Part shown: piece by piece, positions 7,199 through 15,407 of the stretch
How positions within the stretch are numbered: position 1 is the stretch's first letter
Layout: the number at the start of each line of letters is the position of its first letter
Assembly: GCF_014197035.1 (NCBI RefSeq)
Contig: NZ_JACIEU010000004.1
Location: forward strand, 62,001-126,000
Length of the DNA: 64,000 bases
Direction of reading: 5' to 3'
Origin: Sphingobium scionense
GTDB lineage: Bacteria > Pseudomonadota > Alphaproteobacteria > Sphingomonadales > Sphingomonadaceae
Notes under the pieces: model-generated
Database searches by the model: none
Told to the model about the DNA's origin: nothing
What the model saw: only the letters and a program-made list of their open reading frames with translations
Translations under genes and position numbers: made by a program

Positions 7199-9982
7199 GT
7201 GCATCGCCTTACCAGCGCCGTCTTTCTGCTGCTCTCCACAACATCCACCTTCGCCCAGGCGCAGGATCAATCCGATCCGCGAAATAGCCAGGAGGGATCG
7301 ACCGAACGCTCCGACATCGTCGTCACCGGCATCCGCAAGAGCCTGGCCGATGCGCTGGCCGTGAAGCGCCAGTCCGCGCAGGTCGTCGACGTTATCTCGG
7401 CCGAGGATGTCGGCAAATTCCCTGACAAGAATATCGGCGAAGCGCTCCAGCGCGTGACCGGCGTCCAGATCACCCGCGGCGGCGGCGAGGGCCAGGCGAT
7501 CACCATTCGCGGCGCCGACCCCTCGCTCAACCGGGTCGAGATCAACGGCCAGTCGGCTCTGTCGACATCGATCGCCGCCGCCGCCGGCAATGGCAGCAAC
7601 CGCGCGGTCGATTTCCGCGACCTGCCCGCAGAGTTCGTCTCGCGCCTCGAAGTGCTCAAATCGGCCACGCCCGACATGACCGAAGGCGGCCTGGGCGGCA
7701 CGGTACGGATCATCACGCGCCGCCCCTTCGATGCGAAGGAAGGCTATCTGGCCGGGTCGGCACAGGGCATCTACAATGAACTGGCGGACAAGGTGGATCC
7801 CAAATTCGCGCTGATCGGCTCCAAGCTGTTCGCGCATGACACGATCGGCGTGCTGCTGTCAGGCACCTATGAAGATCGCACCATCCGCTACGACCAGGCC
7901 CGCACCACCGGCTGGCGCCAGGTGGAAACGGTGCAGCCGGCAACGCCCGCCAGCCAAAACTGCCTGTCGGGCCGCAACCAGGCCCGTTGCCTCGATCTGG
8001 ACGGCAGCGGCTTTGGCGACTTCTACCCTGACATCCCGCGTTACATAACCGCGACCGAGCCGACCAAGCGCTATGCCCTGAACGGCATCGTCGAATGGCG
8101 GCCGGACGATAATTTCAAGGCCTATGTCGAGGGCACCTTCACCAAGAGCGATATGCGGTCGGACGCCCAATATCTGCAATTGTCCACCACCCAGTCGGTG
8201 GCCAATGGCGGCATCGACCCGACCGGCGTCGTGATCCGCGACGAAACGGCCCAGACCGTCACCTTCGTCAACAACAGCGCCGCCGGGACCGGCCCCAGCG
8301 TCAATTATCGCAGCGTCATCGGCGGGCTGCGCCGTCGCACCTTCAACGGCATCGTCGGTGCCGAATGGCAGGTCGGCAAGGTCAAGCTGTCGGCCCGCGG
8401 CACCTATGCCGCGTCGCGCGTCTTCAATGACGAGGTCGATGTGACCGCGTCGGTCTCCGGCAAGGACGCCCTGCCCTGGATCACCATCGATTATGACAAT
8501 CCGCAGCATGCGCCCAACATCATCCTGCCGATCGATACCACCACGACCCAGGGCATCAACACGCTGTCCGTCGAGGCGCGGCCGCGCCTCAACCGCCAGC
8601 AGGAACAAGGCGCCAAATTCGACGCCGAATATCGCCCCGACAATGACGGCCTGCTGACATCGCTGAAGGGAGGCATCGAACAGAACAGGCTGGTATCGAG
8701 CAGCCGGTTCAGCAACGCGGTCTACACGCTGAACGGCATTACCGGCCAGACGACCCTGACCCGGTCGGGCATCACCGGCACGCAGGTTCTGGCGACCACC
8801 ACACCCGCGGCTCAACTCGCGACGATCCAGAGCCTGCTCAATAATTATGGCGGCATGGGCGACGGCAGCTTTTTCAAGACCGGTGATCTCGGCTTTTCCG
8901 GTATCGACCGCTGGTGGAACCTGGGCGATGATCTCGCCAAGGCGATCGGCATTCCCGATCCCTATACCAGCATATCGCCGCTCGACACCTATCGGGTGAA
9001 GGAAGAAACCATCGCCGGCTATGGCCAGGCCGCGTTCAAGGCCGATCTGGGCTTCGACCTGTCGGGCGTGTTCGGCGCGCGCCTGGTTCACACCCGCACC
9101 GTGTCCACGGGCAGCCAGAGCAGCGGCGGCGTCATCACCCCCGCCCGCTACACCGGCGAATATACCGTACTGCTGCCGTCCGCGAACCTGCGCGCCGAAC
9201 TCGTCCCCAACAGGCTGGTGGTGCGGGCCACCGCATCGGATGTGCTGGCCCGCCCAGCCCCGTCGCAAATGGCGCCCAATGTCCGGCTCGATCCCGTTGG
9301 GCTGACCGGATCGCGCGGCAATCCGGGGCTGAAGCCTTATCGCGCCTGGCAATATGATCTGGGCGTCGAATATTATATCTCGCGCACCAACTATCTGTCG
9401 GTCACGGCCTTCCGCAAGGATATCAAGTCCTTCATCGACACCGACAGCCGTGAGGAGGAAATTGACGGGCAGGTCTACACCATCCGCCTGCCGGTCAACG
9501 GCACCCAGCATGTCACCATCCAGGGCGTGGAAGCCGGCGTGCAACTGGGCCTCGATTTCCTGCCCGGCATTTTGGGCCATCTGGGGGTGATCGCCAACTA
9601 CACCTACAACAAGGACAAGGGCTATGAAGGGCGCGACTATTTCACCAATGCGAGCCTGCCTTTCCCCGGCGTGTCGCGGAACAGCTACAATGCCTCGCTC
9701 TTCTATGATGACGGGCGCTTCGCCATTCGCGGTTCCTATAACTGGCGCAGCCGCTATCTGATCAACGCAGTCGATCGCGGCAACAATCCGTCCTTCGGCG
9801 AAGCGTTCGGCCAGCTGGACGGGTCAGCCAGCTATGTCGTCAATCCGCATGTCTCGCTGTTCCTGGAAGGGGTCAACCTGACCGATTCCACCCGGATCGA
9901 GAATGCCAACAGCATCTATCGTCGCAACGTCATCGAAACCTATGGTCGCCGCATTTATTTCGGCGTCCGGGCAAAGCTGTGA
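7199..9982 (+). CDS. TonB-dependent receptor (probable pectic-oligosaccharide uptake)
   Basis: A 927-residue outer-membrane active transporter. It has an export signal (MHRLTSAVFLLLSTTSTFAQA), a TonB box region (DIVVTGIRKSLADAL), a plug domain about 55-180 with the typical VGKFPDKNIGEALQRVTGV and GGLGGTVRI motifs, then a 22-strand barrel ending in YFGVRAKL with the terminal hydrophobic pattern. The family variant (SLADALAVKRQSAQVVDVISAEDVGKFPDKN) is the sphingomonad/Caulobacter type used for carbohydrates. The start is GTG at 7199 after AAAAGGGG; no better ATG exists. The next gene overlaps it by 4 bases, and the two downstream Tat-exported proteins suggest the ligand is a rhamnogalacturonan-type fragment. 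Confidence 0.9.
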   Translation: MHRLTSAVFLLLSTTSTFAQAQDQSDPRNSQEGSTERSDIVVTGIRKSLADALAVKRQSAQVVDVISAEDVGKFPDKNIGEALQRVTGVQITRGGGEGQAITIRGADPSLNRVEINGQSALSTSIAAAAGNGSNRAVDFRDLPAEFVSRLEVLKSATPDMTEGGLGGTVRIITRRPFDAKEGYLAGSAQGIYNELADKVDPKFALIGSKLFAHDTIGVLLSGTYEDRTIRYDQARTTGWRQVETVQPATPASQNCLSGRNQARCLDLDGSGFGDFYPDIPRYITATEPTKRYALNGIVEWRPDDNFKAYVEGTFTKSDMRSDAQYLQLSTTQSVANGGIDPTGVVIRDETAQTVTFVNNSAAGTGPSVNYRSVIGGLRRRTFNGIVGAEWQVGKVKLSARGTYAASRVFNDEVDVTASVSGKDALPWITIDYDNPQHAPNIILPIDTTTTQGINTLSVEARPRLNRQQEQGAKFDAEYRPDNDGLLTSLKGGIEQNRLVSSSRFSNAVYTLNGITGQTTLTRSGITGTQVLATTTPAAQLATIQSLLNNYGGMGDGSFFKTGDLGFSGIDRWWNLGDDLAKAIGIPDPYTSISPLDTYRVKEETIAGYGQAAFKADLGFDLSGVFGARLVHTRTVSTGSQSSGGVITPARYTGEYTVLLPSANLRAELVPNRLVVRATASDVLARPAPSQMAPNVRLDPVGLTGSRGNPGLKPYRAWQYDLGVEYYISRTNYLSVTAFRKDIKSFIDTDSREEEIDGQVYTIRLPVNGTQHVTIQGVEAGVQLGLDFLPGILGHLGVIANYTYNKDKGYEGRDYFTNASLPFPGVSRNSYNASLFYDDGRFAIRGSYNWRSRYLINAVDRGNNPSFGEAFGQLDGSASYVVNPHVSLFLEGVNLTDSTRIENANSIYRRNVIETYGRRIYFGVRAKL

Positions 9983-10674
9983 CGCGGCGCGATACGCTGG
10001 CAGGCCTGGCGGGGGCTTCGCTCCTGCCGGCCTTCGCCCGTGCCGCAACCGGCCGCCTGCTGCATCGGGACGATTTCCGTCATGGCCTTGGCCAATGGCA
10101 GGTGGAAGCCGAGGCACCGGCCCGCGTAAGCGCGCAGGATGGCTCGCTCGACATCGAGGCACCCGCCGGGCTTACCCTGTGGTTCCGCCCCCTACTCAAG
10201 GGACCGGTCGAAATCCGCTATCGGGCGCAGGCCGTGGCGCAGGGCGGGCCACATGATCGGGTGAGCGACCTCAACTGCTTCTGGATGGCCCATGATCCCG
10301 CCATGCCAGACGGCGATGCCCTGGCCCGACCGCGCACGGGCAAGTTCGAGGAGTATGACAGCCTGCAGACCTATTATGTCGGGCTGGGCGGCAACGGCAA
10401 CAGCACCACCCGCTTTCGCCGCTATCTCGGCCGCGACGGCGACCGGCCGCTATTGCCGGAAAATGACCGGCGTGGGTCCGAAGACATGCTGGTCGCCAAT
10501 CGCTGGCAGGACATCGTCCTGATCGCCGACGGGGACAAGATCGCCTTCTTGCGCGATGGCCAGCGACTGTTCGCCTTTCAGGACGATCATCCCTACACCC
10601 ATGGCCGCTTCGCCCTGCGCACTACCGCCAGCCATCTGAAAATCCGTGACTTCACCGTCCGCGCACTTCGCTGA
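9979..10674 (+). CDS. Tat-exported beta-sandwich protein (DUF6250-like)
   Basis: A 231-residue protein with a twin-arginine signal (TRRDTLAGLAGASLLPAFARA) and a body that reads like a concanavalin-type sandwich of the DUF6250 kind. Visible features are LLHRDDFRHGLGQWQVE near the mature start, WFRPLLKGPVEIRYRAQ, DRVSDLNCFWMAHD, a Tyr-rich YDSLQTYYVGLGGNGNSTTRFRR and the closing strand FALRTTASHLKIRDFTVR. The GTG start overlaps the receptor stop as GTGA, and the lyase-like gene follows after 14 bases. Proteins of this sort sit beside YetA/PL26-type genes in glycan loci and may bind or trim the polysaccharide. The family name is from memory and the catalytic role is not established. Confidence 0.6.
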   Translation: MTRRDTLAGLAGASLLPAFARAATGRLLHRDDFRHGLGQWQVEAEAPARVSAQDGSLDIEAPAGLTLWFRPLLKGPVEIRYRAQAVAQGGPHDRVSDLNCFWMAHDPAMPDGDALARPRTGKFEEYDSLQTYYVGLGGNGNSTTRFRRYLGRDGDRPLLPENDRRGSEDMLVANRWQDIVLIADGDKIAFLRDGQRLFAFQDDHPYTHGRFALRTTASHLKIRDFTVRALR

Positions 10675-10688
10675 CCCAAGGAAACCGC

Positions 10689-13385
10689 ATGTCCCTCTCC
10701 CGCCGCGCCCTGCTCCAGTCCAGCCTGTTGGGTGGCGCCGTGCTCGCCTTGCCGACACCGGCGCGCGCCGCGAAGACCGTGCTGGCAACGGATGTGCATT
10801 GGCTGGACGGCAGCCCACCGGCCTGGGACGGCGGCCAGAGCTGGGGCACGCCCTGGCCCCGCGGCACGCTGCGCGGGACGGACAGGCTTCAGGCGCATGG
10901 TGCGGATGGTATCGCGCTGCCGCTGCAAAGCTGGCCGCTGGCCTATTGGCCGGACGGATCGATCAAATGGAGCGGCCATGCGCTGCCGGCGATGATCGAC
11001 AGAGCCGCCTCCCATGTCTCGATCGGCATCGGACGCAATCCGGCTCCAGTTCATCCCGTCCGGGTCGAAGAGCAGGCTGATGCCGTGCTGGTGCATGTTG
11101 GCACGACGTCCTGGCGACTACCGCGCACGGGCAGCGCCATCATCGCTGCGGCAGAACGGAATGGCCAAACCCTGCTGCGCAATGTTCATCTTCTGGCCAG
11201 CGCCCAGAATGCGGCGTCCGACGAGGAATCGGAAAATCTGTCGATCGAGCGCTACACCGGCCGGATCGACGCGCTGACCGTCGAACAAAGCGGTCCGGTC
11301 CGTGCCGTCGTCAAGGTGGCAGGCAGCCATGTCGGCAACGGGCGCGAATGGTTGCCCTTCAGCCTGCGCCTCTATTTCACCGCCGACAGTCCGGCCGTCC
11401 GCATCGTCCACAGCTTCATCTGGGATGGCGACGCCGATCGCGATTTCCTGCGCGGTCTCGGCATCCGGGCGCAGGCGCCGATGGCCGCGCCGTTGCACGA
11501 CCGGCATGTCCGCATCGCCACCGACGACGGCCTGTTCAGTGAAGCGGTGCGACCACTCACGGGCCTGCGCCGCGATGTCGGCGAAGCCTTCCGTCAGGCG
11601 CAGATTGACGGGCGCGCAACCCCATCGGTCGACACGCTGCCGGATCGGCTGCGCCAGTTGCTCGACAGTATACCGGCATGGGGCGATTTCCGGCTGTTCC
11701 AGGGCAATGCGCAGGGTTTCACCCTGACCAAGCGCACCCGCAAGGGGCGTGCGCCGATCCAGTCGCTCGAAGGCGATCGCGCCCGCGGGCTGGCCTATGT
11801 CGGTACCCCATCGGGCGGCGCGGCGATCGGCATGGCCGATTTCTGGCGACGCCATCCGGTCCAGCTCGACATTGACGGGGCGGCGGGGGACGCGGCTGAC
11901 CTGACCGCCTGGCTGCATGCACCCGATGCGCCGGCGATGGACATGCGCTCCTATCGCGACGTGCTGGGGATGACCGACTATGCCCGCCAGAATGACGGGC
12001 TGGACATGACCTATGAGGATTATGAACCCGGCTGGGATCAGGCCAGGGGCATCGCCCGCACCAATGAATTGTGGCTCTGGGCGCTGCCCGCGACGCCCGA
12101 TGCCGCAACGCTGGACAGCTATGCCGCCCAGGTGGCCCGCCCCGCCCGGTTGCAGGTCCAGCCGGATCGCATTCATGCCGCCGGCGTGTTCGGCGATTGG
12201 GCGCCGCGCACGACCAGTGGTGCCTTATCCCTGGCGATCGAGCGACAAAATGACCTGCTGATCGACCATTATCGCGACGAGATCGACCGGCGCCACTGGT
12301 ATGGTTTCTGGAACCATGGCGATGTGATGCACGGCTATGACAGCGACCGGCATCAATGGCGCTACGACATTGGCGGCTATGCCTGGGACAATAGCGAATT
12401 GTCGACTGACCTGTGGTTCTGGTACAGCTATTTGCGATCGGGACGGGCGGATATATTCCGCATGGCAGAAGCGATGACCCGCCACACCGGCGAGGTCGAT
12501 GTCTATCATTCCGGCCCCTGGGCTGGCCTTGGCACGCGCCACGGCGTCCAGCACTGGAGTGATAGCAGCAAGCAGCCGCGCGTATCCAACGCTGCCTATC
12601 GCCGTATCTTCTATTATCTGACCGGCGACGAACGGGTCGGCGACCTGATGCGTGTGCTGGTCCATTCCGACCGCGTGCTGCAACGTGTGGATATTGGCCG
12701 CAAGGTTGCCGATCGAGCGCCGGAATCGTTACCGCCCGGCGGCGTCGGCGCCGTCGTCAAACCCGCAGGATTGCCGGAAGGGGTGATACAACTGTCCTTC
12801 GGCACAAGCTGGGGCAGCCTGGTCGCGGCCTGGTTCACCGAATGGGAACGTACCGGCGACCGCCGCTGGCGCGACCGCATTCTGGCGGGCATGAACAGCA
12901 TCGCCGCCCTGCCCCGCCAATGGTGGGCCGGCGGCGCCAATTTCGATCTCGCCAGCGGCCGCTTCGTGTCCGGAGGCGATCATATCAGCGTCAGCCACCT
13001 CAATGCGGTCTTCGGCATTGTCGAAATCATGGCCGAACTTCTGCCGCTGGTCGATGCGCCCGGCTATCGGGCGGCCTGGATCGACTATTGCAAATGGTAC
13101 AATGCTCCCGCCGACCAATGGGAAAGGCGTTTTGGCGAAGCGCCACGTGGCCATAATCTGCGCCAGGCCCATTCGCGCCTGACCGCCTATGCCGCGCATG
13201 CCTTACAGGATCCGGCGCTGGCGGCGCGCGCCTGGAGCGAATTTCAGGATGGCGAACTGAAACCGGGTCTGACGACCGTGCAGGCGGGCGACGGCATCAT
13301 GGAGATTGCCGGCCTGTCGACGAACGGTGCGGCCCAGTGGGGGCTGGCGGCGATCCAGAATCTCGCCCTGACCCCACCGGATTGA
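10689..13385 (+). CDS. Tat-exported PL26/YetA-like exo-rhamnogalacturonan lyase family protein
   Basis: An 898-residue protein. It has a Tat signal (MSLSRRALLQSS... ending PARAAK), an N-terminal beta domain with LPLQSWPLAYWPDGSIKWSG (the WPDGSxKW motif of the PcRGLX/YetA N-terminal RIFT-barrel), a central beta domain, and an alpha/alpha-barrel-like C-terminal half with WYGFWNHGDVMHGYD, GGYAWDNSELSTDLWFWYSY and TGEVDVYHSG. Known PL26 members remove unsaturated disaccharides from the end of rhamnogalacturonan I. The RBS AAGGAAA lies 7 bases before the ATG. The upstream receptor and sandwich protein support a glycan role. Export points to the periplasm. Specificity could differ from rhamnogalacturonan. 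Confidence 0.65.
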   Translation: MSLSRRALLQSSLLGGAVLALPTPARAAKTVLATDVHWLDGSPPAWDGGQSWGTPWPRGTLRGTDRLQAHGADGIALPLQSWPLAYWPDGSIKWSGHALPAMIDRAASHVSIGIGRNPAPVHPVRVEEQADAVLVHVGTTSWRLPRTGSAIIAAAERNGQTLLRNVHLLASAQNAASDEESENLSIERYTGRIDALTVEQSGPVRAVVKVAGSHVGNGREWLPFSLRLYFTADSPAVRIVHSFIWDGDADRDFLRGLGIRAQAPMAAPLHDRHVRIATDDGLFSEAVRPLTGLRRDVGEAFRQAQIDGRATPSVDTLPDRLRQLLDSIPAWGDFRLFQGNAQGFTLTKRTRKGRAPIQSLEGDRARGLAYVGTPSGGAAIGMADFWRRHPVQLDIDGAAGDAADLTAWLHAPDAPAMDMRSYRDVLGMTDYARQNDGLDMTYEDYEPGWDQARGIARTNELWLWALPATPDAATLDSYAAQVARPARLQVQPDRIHAAGVFGDWAPRTTSGALSLAIERQNDLLIDHYRDEIDRRHWYGFWNHGDVMHGYDSDRHQWRYDIGGYAWDNSELSTDLWFWYSYLRSGRADIFRMAEAMTRHTGEVDVYHSGPWAGLGTRHGVQHWSDSSKQPRVSNAAYRRIFYYLTGDERVGDLMRVLVHSDRVLQRVDIGRKVADRAPESLPPGGVGAVVKPAGLPEGVIQLSFGTSWGSLVAAWFTEWERTGDRRWRDRILAGMNSIAALPRQWWAGGANFDLASGRFVSGGDHISVSHLNAVFGIVEIMAELLPLVDAPGYRAAWIDYCKWYNAPADQWERRFGEAPRGHNLRQAHSRLTAYAAHALQDPALAARAWSEFQDGELKPGLTTVQAGDGIMEIAGLSTNGAAQWGLAAIQNLALTPPD

Positions 13386-13558
13386 GCATGTCGATCAACA
13401 ATCGATAAATTGCGGGAATAATTAAAATAGAAAAATCATAATCAAATAAAATTCACCTATTCAATCTTACAATTCGAAAGACGTCATAGTCATTTGATAC
13501 ATATCGCGGGACATATCTAAAAATCATCACCAGCCACGTTTGCCAACGAGAGCGGTGA
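13386..13558. promoter_or_regulatory. AT-rich promoter region of the organosulfur locus
   Basis: This spacer is strikingly AT-rich against GC-rich flanks (for example AATAATTAAAATAGAAAAA near 13416-13434). It separates the lyase gene from the class II aldolase gene, whose start has AGAGCGGTG just upstream. The composition fits a promoter and activator-binding region for the plus-strand run up to 20731. No specific box can be assigned. Confidence 0.4.
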
Positions 13559-14404
13559 ATGACGATAATATCCCAAGTTCATGCGGACGATTTGGTGCGA
13601 CCGGCGCTACTGCGTCCTCGCATCCATGATGTCCCCCGCGATGGTGATGCGCCACGACCAGAGGCTGGAACGGCGGGAAGCTCGGTTGCGGACGAGCGAC
13701 TGCACCGCAAGCAGCAACTGGCCGCATCGCTGCGCCTGCTGGCCCAGCATGGCGTCGAGCCTGGCCTGGCCGGTCATCTAAGTGCCCGCGATCCTGAACA
13801 TACCGACCATTTCTGGGTCAACCCGGTCGGCGTCCCCTTTTCCCATATTCGGGTATCGGACCTGCTGCGGATCGACGGCGACGGGCGCGTGGTCGAGGGT
13901 GACGGCCCGGTCAACATCTCCGGCATCCCCTATCATCATGCCGTCCAGCGCGCCCGGCCCGACGTCGTCGGGATCGTCCACGCCCATAGTTTCCATGCCA
14001 AGACCTGGTCCGCCTTCCGGCAACCGGTCGAGCCGATCATCGCCGACCTCGCCGCCTTTCATGAGGATCAGGTGGTCTTCGTGCCTGACCGATCATCGGA
14101 CGCCGGCGCTGATCGAGACGCCGTCGCGCAGCAATTCGTCCGGGCGCTGGGCGATCGCAACATCCTGCTCTGGGCCAATCATGGTCACTGGACCGTCGGC
14201 AACAGCGTCGAAAGCGCGGCCTGGCGCTTCATCGCCTATGAAAGCGCCGCCCGCGTGCAACTGGCGGCGCGGGCCGCCGGAACGCCGATCGTCGATCCAC
14301 CGTCGCAGCTTCCCTCTCCCGACCAACGGGAAGGATGGGCCTGGCTCAGCTTCCTGCCCTATTGGGACGAGATCGTCCGCGCGCAGCCCGATCTGCTCGA
14401 CTGA
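13559..14404 (+). CDS. Class II aldolase/adducin family protein
   Basis: A 281-residue protein with the zinc-dependent class II aldolase fold: AGHLSARDPEHTDHFWVNP, a metal-binding HAHSFH, and the second metal segment NHGHWTVG. Family members cleave phosphorylated sugars or act on other hydroxy-carbonyl compounds. The first 45 residues are an extension not needed for the fold (the usual start would be near ERLHRKQQLAASLRLLA), so translation may begin later. The stop codon overlaps the next ATG by one base (TGATG). First gene of a plus-strand series with sulfur-linked proteins. A role on a carbon skeleton left after desulfurisation is my inference. Confidence 0.8.
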   Translation: MTIISQVHADDLVRPALLRPRIHDVPRDGDAPRPEAGTAGSSVADERLHRKQQLAASLRLLAQHGVEPGLAGHLSARDPEHTDHFWVNPVGVPFSHIRVSDLLRIDGDGRVVEGDGPVNISGIPYHHAVQRARPDVVGIVHAHSFHAKTWSAFRQPVEPIIADLAAFHEDQVVFVPDRSSDAGADRDAVAQQFVRALGDRNILLWANHGHWTVGNSVESAAWRFIAYESAARVQLAARAAGTPIVDPPSQLPSPDQREGWAWLSFLPYWDEIVRAQPDLLD

Positions 14405-15366
14405 TGCCCGGCCCGCTCTATTCCCGGCGGACGCTGCTGGCCGGCACCGCTGCCCTGACGCTGGCCGGATGCGGCGCTGCCACGGAACGGGCATTGTCCG
14501 ACGTGACCCTGAGCGTCTGGCGCTACAAGACAACCGCTGGCAATTTCATGGCGGCGGCGGGACAGGCCGACACGCCCTACCAGGTCCGTTATGTCGACCT
14601 GCCCGGCGGCCCGCTGGTGCTCAATGCCTATGCCGCCGGCGCGCTCGACTATGCCTATATGAGCGAAATCCCGCCGGCTTTCGCGCTACAGTCGGGCACG
14701 CCGCTCAGGCTGATCGCAACCCACCAGGGCGACGTGAACAATAGCGGCGTGCTGGTGGTGAAGGGATCGAGCGCACGGCGCTTTTCCGACCTGCGCGGAC
14801 GCACCATCGCCTACACGCCCAACACCAACAATCATTATTATCTGCTCAAGCTGCTCGAAGCACATGATCTGCGCCTGTCGGACGTCCAGGCGATCGGCCT
14901 GCCTGCCAATGATGCCAACGCCGCCTTCACACGTGGTCATGTAGAAGCAACGGTCACTGGCGGCATTTCCGCCTTGCTGACCGAAAGCCTGCTCGGTGGA
15001 CGCTGGATCGTCCGGTCGGTCGCTGGCCTCTATTCGGGCAATTTCTGCATCTCTGCCCATCCGGCCGCGTTGGCCGATTCGCTAAAGCGTGCAGCAATCC
15101 GCGACTATCTGCGCCGGGAACAGGCGACCTGGCAATGGATCGACCAGAACCCGGACCGCTGGGCCGACCTGTCGGCAACCCTCAGCAGCCAGCCCGCCGC
15201 CTTGTTCCGGCGCCTGGCCCGCGAGGCAAGCCGGCCCGCCCTGATCGTCCCGCCCGCCAAAGCGGCGATCGCGAGCCTGCAGCATGTCGCTGACGATCTC
15301 GCCCGCTTCGCGCTGGTGCGGGATCGCCACGACCTGTCGGCGCTGTGGGAACCGGGCCTGATCTGA
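14404..15366 (+). CDS. SsuA/NMT1-like ABC transporter substrate-binding lipoprotein
   Basis: A 320-residue periplasmic binding protein of the sulfonate/nitrate/taurine class. Starting at the ATG at 14404 gives a twin-arginine signal and lipobox (YSRRTLLAGTAALTLAGC), so it should be a lipoprotein exported by Tat. The body shows VWRYKTTAGNF, YAAGALDYAYMSEIPPAFALQSG and GDVNNSGVLVVKGSS, typical of COG0715. An upstream in-frame start at 14335 would bury the signal and is rejected. No ABC permease or ATPase gene is in the window, so it either works with a distant transporter or hands substrate to another system. Overlap by one base with the aldolase gene indicates coupling. Confidence 0.82.
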   Translation: MPGPLYSRRTLLAGTAALTLAGCGAATERALSDVTLSVWRYKTTAGNFMAAAGQADTPYQVRYVDLPGGPLVLNAYAAGALDYAYMSEIPPAFALQSGTPLRLIATHQGDVNNSGVLVVKGSSARRFSDLRGRTIAYTPNTNNHYYLLKLLEAHDLRLSDVQAIGLPANDANAAFTRGHVEATVTGGISALLTESLLGGRWIVRSVAGLYSGNFCISAHPAALADSLKRAAIRDYLRREQATWQWIDQNPDRWADLSATLSSQPAALFRRLAREASRPALIVPPAKAAIASLQHVADDLARFALVRDRHDLSALWEPGLI

Positions 15367-15407
15367 TCGGGCGGACAGCCACGAACATCTCAAAAAAGGG
15401 GGAATTT

